A stretch of 64,000 nucleotides of DNA from Nonlabens sp. MB-3u-79 (GCF_002831625.1 NZ_CP025116.1:1178001-1242000), one strand, 5' to 3'; positions 9,043 through 19,500 are shown, counted from the first letter of the stretch. Notes: generated from the letters alone by a model not told the origin. Made by a program: numbers and translations.

Positions 9043-10596
9043 ATGTCAACACTTGCAAAAGATTTTGGGATGGATGTTGCTCTAGAGCAATTGGGTCTCA
9101 AAGAAACAAATCACGGAACATCAACTGGTAATCATCACTTCGGTAATGGAGCTACCATAACTTCTTCTTCTCCGGTAGATGGAGCAGTTATAGGTAAGCT
9201 AACCACTACAAGCCAAGAAGATTATGAAAAAGTAGTTACTAGCGCACAAGCTGCTTTTAAAGACTGGAAAATGAAGCCAGCACCTTTACGCGGTGAAATC
9301 GTACGCCAGTTTGCTGATGAATTGCGACGTTTGAAAGAACCACTAGGTAAACTGGTTTCTTATGAAATGGGTAAATCCTATCAAGAAGGTCTAGGAGAGG
9401 TACAGGAAATGATCGATATCTGTGATTTTGCAGTAGGTCTTTCTCGTCAGTTGCACGGTTTAACCATGCATTCAGAACGCCCTGGACACAGAATGTACGA
9501 GCAATATCATCCATTAGGAATAGTAGGAATCATTAGTGCTTTTAACTTTCCAGTAGCTGTTTGGGCATGGAATACAGCTCTTGCATGGATTTGTGGCGAT
9601 GTGTGTATCTGGAAGCCAAGTGAAAAAACACCTCTTTGTGGTGTGGCTTGTCAGAATATCATTGCAACCGTTCTTAAAAAAAATAACCTGCCAGAAGGAA
9701 TTTCTTGTTTAGTAAACGGAGATCACAAAGTAGGGGAAATGATGTCTACAGATAAACGTGTGCCACTTCTAAGCGCAACTGGTTCTATTCGTATGGGAAG
9801 AATTGTTGCCAGTAAAGTAGCAGAACGTCTTGGAAAATCATTATTAGAATTAGGTGGTAATAACGCCATTATAGTGACTCCAGATGCCGATATAAAAATG
9901 ACGGTAATAGGTGCTGTTTTTGGAGCAGTAGGAACTGCTGGACAGCGTTGTACTTCTACACGTCGTCTTATTGTTCATGAATCTATGTACGATAAGGTAA
10001 AAGAAGCAGTTGTTGCTGCTTATGGCCAGTTGAAAATAGGTAACCCATTAGATGAGAACAACCACGTAGGTCCAGTAATCGATACCGATGCTGTTGCTAA
10101 CTACAACCATGCCTTAGAGCAAGTTGTAAAAGAAGGTGGTAAAGTGCTCGTAGAAGGTGGTGTACTTACTGGTGCTGGTTATGAAAGCGGTTGTTATGTA
10201 AGACCTGCGATTGCAGAAGCTACTAACGATATGAAAATCGTACAACACGAGACTTTTGCTCCGGTATTGTATTTATTAAAATACTCTGGAACTGTAGAAG
10301 ATGCTTTGGAACAACAAAACGGTGTAGCACAAGGTTTATCTAGTGCGATCATGACCAATAACCTAAGAGAAGCAGAACATTTCTTATCTCAAAGAGGATC
10401 TGATTGTGGTATTGCAAACGTCAACATAGGAACTAGTGGTGCTGAGATAGGTGGTGCCTTTGGTGGTGAAAAAGATACTGGTGGTGGACGTGAGTCTGGA
10501 TCTGATGCTTGGAAAGTTTATATGCGAAGACAGACCAACACGATCAATTATACTACAGAATTACCTCTTGCACAAGGAATCAAATTTGATTTGTAA
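9043..10596 (+). CDS. ALDH7-type aldehyde dehydrogenase (aminoadipate-semialdehyde dehydrogenase-like)
   Basis: The 517-residue NAD-dependent aldehyde dehydrogenase has its catalytic Cys within GQRCTSTRR (about residue 305) and the catalytic Glu within LLELGGNN. The FNFPVAVWAWN block, the NVNIGTSGAEIGGAFGGEK block and the length are characteristic of ALDH7 (antiquitin), whose usual substrate is alpha-aminoadipate semialdehyde in lysine degradation. Whether lysine breakdown is its role here is inferred from family only, since no other lysine-catabolic gene is nearby. A strong terminator follows. Confidence 0.88.
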   Translation: MSTLAKDFGMDVALEQLGLKETNHGTSTGNHHFGNGATITSSSPVDGAVIGKLTTTSQEDYEKVVTSAQAAFKDWKMKPAPLRGEIVRQFADELRRLKEPLGKLVSYEMGKSYQEGLGEVQEMIDICDFAVGLSRQLHGLTMHSERPGHRMYEQYHPLGIVGIISAFNFPVAVWAWNTALAWICGDVCIWKPSEKTPLCGVACQNIIATVLKKNNLPEGISCLVNGDHKVGEMMSTDKRVPLLSATGSIRMGRIVASKVAERLGKSLLELGGNNAIIVTPDADIKMTVIGAVFGAVGTAGQRCTSTRRLIVHESMYDKVKEAVVAAYGQLKIGNPLDENNHVGPVIDTDAVANYNHALEQVVKEGGKVLVEGGVLTGAGYESGCYVRPAIAEATNDMKIVQHETFAPVLYLLKYSGTVEDALEQQNGVAQGLSSAIMTNNLREAEHFLSQRGSDCGIANVNIGTSGAEIGGAFGGEKDTGGGRESGSDAWKVYMRRQTNTINYTTELPLAQGIKFDL

Positions 10597-10622
10597 GAAG
10601 TACTTATTTTATAGAATATTCA

Positions 10623-10653
10623 AAAACCGCCTTATTTCTAAGGCGGTTTTTTT
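10623..10653 (+). terminator. Rho-independent terminator after the aldehyde dehydrogenase gene
   Basis: Stem AAAACCGCCTTA (10623-10634) pairs perfectly with TAAGGCGGTTTT (10639-10650) around a TTTC loop and runs into seven T. The flanking A-run makes it potentially active in both directions. Confidence 0.9.
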
Positions 10654-10882
10654 GTGCTTTTATTTCAGCTTTTCAGAATCGACAGACCAACTATTTATGT
10701 TGGCATCGTCTGAATCCTATCGGGATGTATTTTATGTAAAATAGAATCTGAAACAAAATAAAGCTACACTTCGACAAGCTCATTGTGACTTTTATTTCAC
10801 CCTTTTAGATGCTACATGCAAACATTCTTCTAACTACCGCGGGAATTTCATCAAGAAAATGTTGTTGAAAGCCAGAAATACG

Positions 10883-10916
10883 TTCATAGGTGCCGACTTA
10901 AGTCCGCACCTATGAA
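10883..10916. repeat. Long palindrome with GACTTAAGTC core
   Basis: Arms TTCATAGGTGC (10883-10893) and GCACCTATGAA (10906-10916) flank C-GACTTAAGTC-C, making a 34-bp palindrome broken only by one C/C pair. It sits 4 bp beyond the folK-dNK stop, where a terminator would be, but no T-run follows on the minus strand. A second palindrome with the same core and different arms is at 62646-62675. Confidence 0.8.
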
Positions 10917-10920
10917 TATT

Positions 10921-12060
10921 TTAATCCTCTAGGATCTTCTCCAAAACCTTCAAATAATCCTCCTGATTATTTACAAAATCAAGATCCGTTACATCGATCA
11001 CTTTTACTTTGAGTTCTTGTTGCGATCTTATAAAACCAGCATAGCCTTGTTGTATTTGTGAGAGGTAACTGGCTTCTATATTTTTTTCATAATCCCGACC
11101 TCGTTTCTTGATGTTTTCTAGCAATCGGTCTTCGGTCTGGTAGAGGTAGACATATAAATCTGGCTTGACCAGTTCTTTATACATCATATTAAAAAGGCGC
11201 TTGTAGAGCGAGTACTCTTCTTTTTCTAGCGTTATTTTACTAAATATCAATGATTTGATTACGTAATAATCAGCAATGGTGAATTCTTTAAAGAGATCTT
11301 GCTGTGCGACATCATCGCTTAGTTGCTGGTAGCGATCGGCAAGAAAAGACATTTCTAGTGGGAAGGAATAGCGTTCTTTATCTTCATAAAAAAGAGGCAA
11401 AAAAGGATTGTCTGCAAAACGTTCCAGCACTTGCTTGGCATTAAAATCTTCTGATAATTTTTGCGTGAGACTGGTTTTACCACTTCCTATATTTCCCTCC
11501 ACAGCTATAAAGTTGAGGTCTTGTATAGGATACCGCTTTCGCGAAAGCGGAATTTCAAAATCCACCATCTTCTCTAAGGGTTCCAGACTACTGGAAAGTT
11601 CCACCATGTTTTTGCTTAGAACAGGATGGATGATTTTATAAGCAATATCTACTAGGGGTTGCATGACAAAATTGCGCTCGTGCATTCTAGGGTGAGGAAC
11701 TTGTAAACGGTCTGTGGATATGATTTCATCATCAAATAATACAATGTCCAAGTCAATCACTCGATCTTCATAAGTATCGCCCGTGCGAGGTACGCGTCCC
11801 ATTTCACGTTCGATATGCTGTAAAATAGTTAACGTTTCTTGGGCATTTTTAAGACTGTGTACAAGAATACAGGTGTTTAAAAAATCACCACCAGTAAATC
11901 CAGCAGCAGGTACTTCATAAACGCCAGCTGTTTTAATCAACAGACCTAGACGTTGCTCGATCTGTCGAGAGGCGTCTAGTAAATGCTGTTTTCTATCGCC
12001 TTGATTGCTTCCTAAGGCAATGAATATCTTATGATTATGATGAGAAGAGATGCTATTAAT
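10921..12060 (-). CDS. folK: HPPK (FolK) fused to deoxynucleoside kinase; probable non-AUG start
   Basis: The N-terminal half is 6-hydroxymethyl-7,8-dihydropterin pyrophosphokinase (IALGSNQGDR, DRVIDLDIVLFDD, PHPRMHERNFVMQPL), which makes the diphosphate precursor of folate. The C-terminal half is a deoxynucleoside kinase with P-loop GNIGSGKTSL and the lid-like NIKKRGRDYEKN. The linker between the domains (IPLSRKRYP) is encoded by a palindrome copy. The first ordinary start codon is TTG at 11940, which would delete the essential LGSNQGDR block. In-frame codons extend back to a TAA at about 12075 with no ATG, GTG or TTG; ATT at 12060 is my best start. HPPK-dNK fusions are known in marine Flavobacteriia. 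Confidence 0.85.
   Translation of the reverse strand: MNSISSHHNHKIFIALGSNQGDRKQHLLDASRQIEQRLGLLIKTAGVYEVPAAGFTGGDFLNTCILVHSLKNAQETLTILQHIEREMGRVPRTGDTYEDRVIDLDIVLFDDEIISTDRLQVPHPRMHERNFVMQPLVDIAYKIIHPVLSKNMVELSSSLEPLEKMVDFEIPLSRKRYPIQDLNFIAVEGNIGSGKTSLTQKLSEDFNAKQVLERFADNPFLPLFYEDKERYSFPLEMSFLADRYQQLSDDVAQQDLFKEFTIADYYVIKSLIFSKITLEKEEYSLYKRLFNMMYKELVKPDLYVYLYQTEDRLLENIKKRGRDYEKNIEASYLSQIQQGYAGFIRSQQELKVKVIDVTDLDFVNNQEDYLKVLEKILED
11535..11548. repeat. TTTCGCGAAA palindrome copy 4 (perfect)
   Basis: GCTTTCGCGAAAGC inside folK-dNK; read as LSRKR in the linker between the two enzyme domains. Symmetry extends to 18 bp. Confidence 0.95.
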
Positions 12061-12099
12061 TTTTATAGCAAATTAAGGAATAATGATCAACTCTTGAAC

Positions 12100-12107
12100 T
12101 ACTTTTG
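12100..12107 (+). promoter_or_regulatory. Candidate -7 element of the queuosine-precursor transporter gene
   Basis: TACTTTTG matches TAnnTTTG and ends 8 bp before the ATG at 12116, implying a very short leader. No TTG is found at a proper -33 distance. Confidence 0.4.
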
Positions 12108-12115
12108 TTATAATT

Positions 12116-12814
12116 ATGAAGACACTAACTGGTAAAAAACTACGTCTTGCGCATCGCATTTATCTGGTGCTCGCAGCAATTTTTATTTGCTCTCTAGTGG
12201 TATCTAATTTGATCTTTCAGAAGTTTTTTTATTGGAACCCGTTCGGTTGGTTCAATTTTGAAATTTCGGTAGGCTTATTGCCATATCCTGTTACCTTTCT
12301 AGTTACCGATTTAGTGAGTGAGATTTATGGACGTCGCAAGGCAAATGACCTGGTCCTTGCTGGAATATTTGCATCGGTCTTCAGTCTTGGAATTATAGCT
12401 GTGGCAGACGTAGCTCCAGCGATTGACGCAAGCCCTATACAAGATGCTGTTTTTAATAAAGTTTTTGGCGCGACAACTATTGCAGTGATGGCGAGTATGG
12501 CCGCTTATTTGTTTGCTCAATTTATAGACATACAGATTTATCATTTTTGGAAAAGGGTTACAGGAGGCAAAATGCTATGGTTGCGCAATAATTTTAGCAC
12601 TGTATTTTCACAGTTTGTTGACACTATGAGCGTCTTATTATTGTTATGTTATTATGAAGTGTTATCCTGGGAACAATTTTGGCCCTTATTATTGGCAGGA
12701 TTTCTCTTTAAGATGCTAGTTGCATTTCTTGATACGCCTTTATTATATGGAGGGGTTTTTATTTTTAGACGACTGTTCGGGTTAAAAATGGGAGAAGAAA
12801 TAAAAATTGATTAA
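12116..12814 (+). CDS. yhhQ: Queuosine precursor transporter (YhhQ/DUF165 family)
   Basis: The 232-residue integral membrane protein has about six helices and the family core PYPVTFLVTDLVSEIYGRRKAND near residues 57-80. YhhQ proteins import queuosine precursors such as preQ0 or preQ1 for tRNA modification. Length and the acidic VTDLVSEIYG segment fit the family well. It is divergent from folK-dNK (55 bp between proposed starts) and is followed after 9 bp by the AsmA-like gene, with which it is probably cotranscribed. Confidence 0.88.
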   Translation: MKTLTGKKLRLAHRIYLVLAAIFICSLVVSNLIFQKFFYWNPFGWFNFEISVGLLPYPVTFLVTDLVSEIYGRRKANDLVLAGIFASVFSLGIIAVADVAPAIDASPIQDAVFNKVFGATTIAVMASMAAYLFAQFIDIQIYHFWKRVTGGKMLWLRNNFSTVFSQFVDTMSVLLLLCYYEVLSWEQFWPLLLAGFLFKMLVAFLDTPLLYGGVFIFRRLFGLKMGEEIKID

Positions 12815-12823
12815 AAAAACAAC

Positions 12824-15517
12824 ATGAAGAAAATATTTAAAATATTAGGAATTACGTTGCTCGCTGTAATCATTGTCATTGTAGCTGCTCCTTTTTTCTT
12901 CAAAGACCAAATCGCTCAAATTATTAAGGACAAGCTTAATGCTGCTATGGAGGCACAAATTGATTTTGCTGAGGTAGACTTGAGTCTCTTTAGATCATTT
13001 CCAGACGCACAACTCCACATAGAAGGTTTTTCTATTATCAATAAAGCACCTTTTGCGGGTGACACTTTGTTCTACGGTAAAGAAGTGAAACTGGACCTGC
13101 CTATAGGTGATTTGTTGAACGATGCCAGTGAGCCTATTCATATCAATGAGTTGATGGTTAATCAAGCGGTAGCCAGGTTTACGGTTGATGAAAACGGTAA
13201 CTCCAGTTGGGATATTTCTAAGGAGCCCGCTTCCGCGAAAGCAAATGACCCACAAGACACAGAACAAGATACAGGCTTCTCTTTTGACTTAAAACATTAT
13301 GAGATAACAGATTCGGAACTTACTTACGAAGATAGGTCTACCCAAAATAAGCTTGTGCTTTCTAAATTGAATCACTCTGGAAACGGAAATTTTTCATTAG
13401 GCAAGAGCACGCTAGCTACTAATACAGAGGCATTAGTTTTTTACGGGTTGGATGGTATGGAATACTTATCTGGCCAGCAAGTAAAACTGGATGCTGCTAT
13501 TCTTATGGATCTAGATAATCAGAAATATACCTTTCAAGAAAACAAAGGTTTTGTCAATGATCTGGAATTAAAGATGAATGGTTTTGTGCAGTTAGAGGAA
13601 TTGTATACGATGGTAGATTTACGTTTTGATACCCCATCATCAGATTTTAAAAACTTCTTTGCAGTTATTCCAGAAACCTATTGTAAAAACTTAGACGGTA
13701 TCACAACTACTGGAGATTTTACTGTAAACGGAATAATTAAAGGTGAAGTGGACGAAACGCGCATTCCTAAAATGGATATCAAGATCAGTTCAAAAAACGC
13801 TTCTTTCAAATATCCAGACTTACCTAAAACAGTTACGAACATCGATATAGATGCACAACTTAAAAACGATACAGGAAATGTAGAGGACACTTATTTCAAT
13901 GTTGCACAAACCTCTTTTAATATTGGGAGTGATAGAATAAGCGGTAATGCAATGATCAAAAACCTGACAACTAATATGGACATTGATCTAAATGCAAAGG
14001 GAAACCTAGATTTTCAAAATCTAGCTCAAGCATTTCCTTTGCCAGAAGACATGAATCTTGACGGGAAGTTGGCACTCGATATGGCAGCTAAGTTTGATAT
14101 GGAAAGTATCGAGAAAGAACAGTATGAACGTATCAATACGAGAGGGTCTGCCAGTCTTACCAACTTCAGATACGAAGGTGATGCACTTATAAAACCTTTA
14201 GTAATCAACAAGGCTAGTATTGATATGACTACTTCTAGAATACTGCTAAAAGACTTTGAAGCTCAAACAGGCAATACCGACTTAGATGCAAAGGGGACCA
14301 TCAATAATTTGATAGGATTTTTACTTCAAGACCAAGATTTAAAAGGAACTTTTACTTTAAAGTCTAACACACTAGACGCTGCAGATTTTATGACTGCTGT
14401 AGAGGTTGCTCCTGCCAAAAAAGCAAACCAAACAACTCAAACGTCTACATCTGCAACAACTGAAGATGCGATTAAGATCCCAGCTTTTCTGGATGCCAAC
14501 TTAGATTTCCAAGCAAATCGAGTGTTGTATGATGGTCTTGAACTTAAAAATGTAAGTGGTGTAGCTTTGATTAGAGATGAAACCTTAACCTTAAACAATA
14601 CGACGACTGATATTTTTGACGGTAACATAGCTGTGAACGGTTCGGTTTCCACTAAGGGAACTACTCCAGTTTTTAACATGGCGCTGGACATGAAGAACCT
14701 AGATATCGCAAAGTCTTTTGAAGGTTTTGATATGTTTAGATCTTTTGTTCCTATTATCAGTGTGTTACAAGGTAGGATCAATACAGATATAGCTCTTACT
14801 GGATCGTTAGACAAGCAGCTTTCTCCTATTTTAAGTACACTAGCGGGAGATGCTATTGCACAGTTGCTGACTAAAGAGGTCAATGCTGCTAACAATCCGT
14901 TATTAGGGAAATTAGATCAAAAATTGAGTTTTATAGATCTTAATAAATTTGATATTTCGGACATTACAACCAAGCTTAATTTTAAAAATGGAGCGGTGCA
15001 AGTAGCACCATTTGACTTTAATATCAAAGGCATTAAAGCCACAGCTAGTGGTAAGCACAGTCTTACTAATGAGATGGATTATACTTTGTCATTAAATGTA
15101 CCTGCAAAATACTTTGGTAAAGAAGGAGCTAGCTTGCTTTCTAAATTAGAAGAAAAGGAAGTAGAAAGTATTTCAGTTCCTGTGCCGGTTAAGTTCTCAG
15201 GATCATTTTTGAGTCCTAAAATCGATTTGAATCTTGATCTTGCCGTAAAAAACCTAACCAATCAAATTATAGAGATCCAAAAAGCCAAGCTTAAGGATAA
15301 AGGCAAAGAAGCAGTAGGTGGCGCCATAGGTGATCTTATAAATGGAAAGAACCCTTTAAATGGCATCAAGGATGTGATAGGCGGTAATGGAAAGCCTAAG
15401 GATTCTACGTCTGTAATTAAACCTATAGACCCAATTAAGGAAGCAGCGGGTAATGCAATTAAAGACTTGTTCGGGCGTAAAAAAAAGAAAGTGGTAGATA
15501 CTACCAAAACAAAATAG
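12824..15517 (+). CDS. AsmA-like inner-membrane/periplasmic protein
   Basis: The 897-residue protein has one N-terminal membrane helix (about 5-27) followed by the AsmA N-terminal signature (LFRSFPDAQLHIEGFSI) and long beta-strand-rich repeats. The C-terminal AsmA-type region (about 560-800) includes LTLNNTTTDIFDGNIAVNG. A basic tail ends in RKKKKVVDTTKTK. AsmA/TamB-type proteins are bridge-like factors linked to outer-membrane lipid and protein homeostasis; no specific cargo can be read here. An imperfect palindrome copy (13229-13242) encodes PASAKAND. A terminator follows. Confidence 0.85.
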   Translation: MKKIFKILGITLLAVIIVIVAAPFFFKDQIAQIIKDKLNAAMEAQIDFAEVDLSLFRSFPDAQLHIEGFSIINKAPFAGDTLFYGKEVKLDLPIGDLLNDASEPIHINELMVNQAVARFTVDENGNSSWDISKEPASAKANDPQDTEQDTGFSFDLKHYEITDSELTYEDRSTQNKLVLSKLNHSGNGNFSLGKSTLATNTEALVFYGLDGMEYLSGQQVKLDAAILMDLDNQKYTFQENKGFVNDLELKMNGFVQLEELYTMVDLRFDTPSSDFKNFFAVIPETYCKNLDGITTTGDFTVNGIIKGEVDETRIPKMDIKISSKNASFKYPDLPKTVTNIDIDAQLKNDTGNVEDTYFNVAQTSFNIGSDRISGNAMIKNLTTNMDIDLNAKGNLDFQNLAQAFPLPEDMNLDGKLALDMAAKFDMESIEKEQYERINTRGSASLTNFRYEGDALIKPLVINKASIDMTTSRILLKDFEAQTGNTDLDAKGTINNLIGFLLQDQDLKGTFTLKSNTLDAADFMTAVEVAPAKKANQTTQTSTSATTEDAIKIPAFLDANLDFQANRVLYDGLELKNVSGVALIRDETLTLNNTTTDIFDGNIAVNGSVSTKGTTPVFNMALDMKNLDIAKSFEGFDMFRSFVPIISVLQGRINTDIALTGSLDKQLSPILSTLAGDAIAQLLTKEVNAANNPLLGKLDQKLSFIDLNKFDISDITTKLNFKNGAVQVAPFDFNIKGIKATASGKHSLTNEMDYTLSLNVPAKYFGKEGASLLSKLEEKEVESISVPVPVKFSGSFLSPKIDLNLDLAVKNLTNQIIEIQKAKLKDKGKEAVGGAIGDLINGKNPLNGIKDVIGGNGKPKDSTSVIKPIDPIKEAAGNAIKDLFGRKKKKVVDTTKTK
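13229..13242. repeat. TTTCGCGAAA palindrome copy 5 (one mismatch)
   Basis: GCTTCCGCGAAAGC inside the AsmA-like gene; read as ASAKA. Confidence 0.75.
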
Positions 15518-15539
15518 ATTTTTAGAAAATGAAATGTAG

Positions 15540-15571
15540 AGCTCCTCAATTATATTTTTGAGGAGCTTTTT
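15540..15571 (+). terminator. Terminator after the AsmA-like gene
   Basis: Stem AGCTCCTCAA (15540-15549) pairs with TTGAGGAGCT (15558-15567), followed by TTTTA. It lies between convergent genes; the minus strand lacks a T-run, so it mainly serves the plus-strand gene. Confidence 0.85.
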
Positions 15572-15579
15572 ATTGTTCC

Positions 15580-16407
15580 TTATATGTTTTCGTTTAAATA
15601 TTTCCAGCACCTTTCGGGAACATACTGCAAGTGTAGTTTTAGATTTTTTCTAGACTTGATATGGGTGCTATTAAAATATTGATTCCAGAGATCTTTGTAG
15701 TTGATCTCCTTAGAGTTGATACGAAGCGCAGTTGAACTGCGAAAGCTGCTTGATGAGTCTACATCACTGTTGTTTTCTGAGGCTCTAGTAGGTAAAATGG
15801 CACCTTGACTACGGGCTTTTTTAAAATCAATTTGTACTTCTTGAACCGTTTCTAGGTCATAGCTTATTCCAAAATTGCGTTTTAAGTCATAAATAACCCA
15901 TTTCTGGTTGTGGTAATGGTCTTTAAAGTGACTGGCTATAAGGGGTAGTACGTTAAAGTCAGGTTCTATATTAGCATAATAGGTTTCTTCATCGATTAAA
16001 TGAAAACGCACCAAGGCTTCTATGCGTTGTTTCTCGTGATTTACCATTTTTGCCGCTTGAGTAATCTTTAAAACTGTAGCGTTAGCAGAGTCACTGCCTG
16101 GTGCTTTTTGAGCAGTAAAAGTCATTTTTAAATACTCATAAATCGTGTTTTCGATCCCGATGATTTCACTTAAGAAAGCACAGTATACCTGATGAGAATC
16201 TTGGTGCTCGCATAAAGAGTTAAAACGGTTCCATACACGTTGCGCTTTATCAGGATCTGTAATGACCAGTTCGGTACCTTCAAAAAGGTGGTTTTGCTCA
16301 CGAGAATCTAAAGCGATGATGGGCAGTTTAATCTTGCGGTCGTAAATAGTGAAAATAGCCGTCATCAAACCGTTTAAACTACCGTCATATAAAAGTGTAG
16401 TGGTCAT
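15580..16407 (-). CDS. TIGR03915-type putative DNA repair protein
   Basis: The 275-residue protein opens with LLYDGSLNGLMTAIFTIYDRK and contains HEKQRIEALVRFHLIDEETYYANIEPDFNVLPLIASHFKDHYHNQ-like blocks (the longer run spans residues 125-170) and the ending WNQYFNSTHIKSRKNLKLHLQYVPERCWKYL. This is the pattern of the family annotated as TIGR03915 putative DNA repair protein, which normally sits beside a radical-SAM partner. No such partner is present in the window; instead it lies downstream of dnaE and dinB. It may be the last gene of the error-prone polymerase cluster (inference). Confidence 0.8.
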   Translation of the reverse strand: MTTTLLYDGSLNGLMTAIFTIYDRKIKLPIIALDSREQNHLFEGTELVITDPDKAQRVWNRFNSLCEHQDSHQVYCAFLSEIIGIENTIYEYLKMTFTAQKAPGSDSANATVLKITQAAKMVNHEKQRIEALVRFHLIDEETYYANIEPDFNVLPLIASHFKDHYHNQKWVIYDLKRNFGISYDLETVQEVQIDFKKARSQGAILPTRASENNSDVDSSSSFRSSTALRINSKEINYKDLWNQYFNSTHIKSRKNLKLHLQYVPERCWKYLNENI

Positions 16408-16535
16408 GAGAAAAGATTTAATAGGGGACTAGAATTCTTATGATGCTTGCTGCTAGGATTGATCATGATCAGGTATCTCTTTTGTTTTGTCATGCGGTCT
16501 AAGGAAGGCAACGGTTACTACTATGTTGTTTCTAT

Positions 16536-19500
16536 TCATATCTCGATGGGTTTATCTGGTAGTTCCTGACGTCGGTACCCATGGCTATTTCCCATTCTGC
16601 GATCTTTTAGGTTGGATTGTTTATCCAGTCGCTGCATGGTCTGCGGATTCTCTTCTGCATACCTTGGATCTTGAATATAATCTGCTTTTTGCATGTTGTG
16701 TACCTCGATGGAATAGAAGTCAAATTCTTCTACAACCTTGCCGTATATTTTATAGATACCACTTCCTCTAAAGCTAATTTTTGCCGCTACTGGAGGAAAC
16801 ATCACCGTATCAAAAAAATGACCCGTACAATCTAAAAAAGTACCAAATTGCATGCGTTTTCCTTTTGCCGTATGTGTGGTCTTGATATTTACTACGTAGC
16901 CATAAATCAAAATCATTTTCTTGTTATGTGCTTTCATGTCTTCACGACTGTTGTTGTTTTTAGGCAGCTCTACTAATAGGTCAAAATGCGAACACAATGG
17001 AAAGCCTAAAAGTTCTATTTGTTCATAAGCCAATTCCTGATTTGTAGTATGAAGTTGAGGGATTTTGGCTTCTCTATATTCTGGGACGAATAGTTTGTTT
17101 TGGATATATTTTTGGGGTGATTTGTCAAGCTTATAATGTGCTTGCCACAACAATTCATAACGATCCATTGCTGTAAACCTAAAAGCATTGATGCGTATTA
17201 AAATAGAAAGCTGATCGATACTGATAAGGACACGATTTATAAAGTCATCTAGAGAGGTAAAGCTTCCATTCAAATGACGCGCTTCTATGATGCGTACCAT
17301 GGTTTTTCTTTCCAGTTCCTTGAGGTAACTGTAGCCTAGATAGATACTTTTTCCTTTAATAATGTTAGCAATATTGCTGTGATTAACACAAGGTGATTCT
17401 ATGACAGCACCACACATTTTTGCTTCGTGAACGTAGAGTTCAGGTTGGTAAAAGCCACCGCCATTATTAAGTGTTGCAGTCATGTATTCTAAGGGGAAAT
17501 ACCGTTTTAAGTAAAGAGTTTGATAACTTTCTACAGCGTAAGATGCGGAGTGCCCTTTCGCGAAAGCGTAACCAGCAAAACTCTTAATTTGATTCCATAT
17601 TTCTCTAGTTTGCTCTGGATCATGTCCTAAATCGATACAGTTCTGAAAGTATTTTTGTTCTACTTTTTGAAACTCCTCACGAGATCGGTATTTACCGCTC
17701 ATTCCACGACGCAGTACATCTGCTTCGCCAAGGTCCAGTTTTGCATAGTAATGTGCTACCTTGATCACGTCTTCTTGATAGACCATGATCCCATAAGTTT
17801 CGGGCATAATGCCTTGCATGATGGGGTGTGCATCCTTGCGTTTTTCTGGATGTCGAGTGCGTAAAATAAACTCGCGCATCATCCCGCTCTGTGCAACTCC
17901 AGGACGTATGACAGAGCTGGCAGCAACCAGTCCTATATAATTATTAGTAGCAAGTTTGCTGAGCAACATTCTCATAGCTGGAGACTCTATATAAAAGCAA
18001 CCTATGCATTTTGCCTGTGAGATCATGTTGTTGATTTCAGGGTCTTTCATAAATTTCTTTACATCAGTATGCAGGTTTGCTATAGGAGCTTCTGGTTGGT
18101 TGTATTTGATAATCTCAATCGTGTCGCGTATTTTTCCTAAACCACGTTGTGCAAGAATGTCAAATTTATGAATCCCAGCATCTTCGGCAATATGCATGTC
18201 AAACTGTACGGTACGGTATCCTTTTGGGGGCAAACTCGTGGCGCTGTAATAATGAATAGGTTTTTCAGTAATAAGAATTCCGCCGGCGTGAATGCTGGTA
18301 TAGTTGGGCATGCCTTTTATCAAATGGCTGTATTTCAATACCAATTGGTGCATTTGATCCAGCTGCTCGAGTTGAAAATTACCTGTGGCGAGTAGGTCAA
18401 TATCTGCTTTTGGAAGACCAAAAACTTTTCCTAATTCCCTGATAACTGCACGGTACTGAAAGGTGTTGTAAGTGGCAAGCAAGGCGACATGGTCAAATTC
18501 TGCAAAAATAAACCGAGTAATGTCTTCCCGGTCGTCCCATGAGAAATCAATATCAAAATCTGGCGGACTCGTCCTGTAATCGTTGATAAAACGTTCAAAA
18601 TAAAGATCGAGTTCTATGGGGTCTACCTCGGTGATCTGTAACAAATAGGCAAGAATACTGTTAGCTCCACTACCGCGACCTATGTAAAAGTAGCGTTTGC
18701 TACGTGCGTATTCACAAATGCGCCAATTGATCAAAAAATAGGCGACAAAACCTTTCTTTTTTACAACGCCTATTTCTTTTTCTATACGCTCAAAGACGTC
18801 TGTTTTATCTTCTTTATCTCCGTATCTATTTGCCACACCAGCATAAGCAAGTGTTCTTAGTTTTTGATAATCTGCTTCCTTACTCTCTGAATAGAGGTGT
18901 TGATTTGCGTTAAGTTGAGCGTTCTCAAAGTCAAAATATATCCCGCAATCTGCTAATAGGCGTTTGGTATTTTCAATGATAAAAGGATATTCTATAAAGA
19001 CTTCTTCTATTTCAGGAACAGGAATCATCTGATCTTCAAAATGACCTTGCTGGGATTCTGGCAACTGACTCAAAAGAATATTTAAATCTACACACCGTAG
19101 TAGCCGGTGGGCGTTAAAATCTTTTCTACTTCTAAACGTCACCGTTTGCATCACCACTAATTTGTCCTTCATTTTTACATATGCGGTAAAAGGAAGTTTG
19201 CGTAGTGCGGCAATAGAGATTCCTATGAATTCGCTTTCGCGAAAGCGAGTTTTCTCCAAGGTTACTACCTTTTTAAATGGATAGATGACAAAAGCATTCT
19301 CAAAGGCTGGGGCCTGATCTGGAAAAGGAATTTTGTTTTCTAGATGAAAGGATAAGTATTCATTGAGTTCCTGAAATCCATGGTTGTTCTTAGCAATACC
19401 TACATACAATTGTTGGTGCTGGTTTCTAAAATCGATCCCTATTACTGCATGAAGATTGCTTTGAGTACAAAGCCTTATAAAATTTAGGCATGCACTGGTG

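Larger units (their letters stand above)
10597..10920. other. Gap between ALDH and folK-dNK
   Basis: The 324-bp gap between convergent genes contains the terminator at 10623-10653, an interspersed-repeat fragment CTTCGACAAGCTCATTGTGA (10769-10788, similar to repeats common in Bacteroidetes genomes) and the long palindrome at 10883-10916. No coding potential is seen. Confidence 0.5.

Noticed and set aside
10451..10744. A 97-codon frame running from the ALDH 3' end across the terminator
   Set aside because: It crosses the terminator and continues the ALDH sequence in a wrong frame.
12311..12544. A minus-strand open frame inside the queuosine-precursor transporter gene
   Set aside because: No protein features; the plus-strand membrane protein is well supported.
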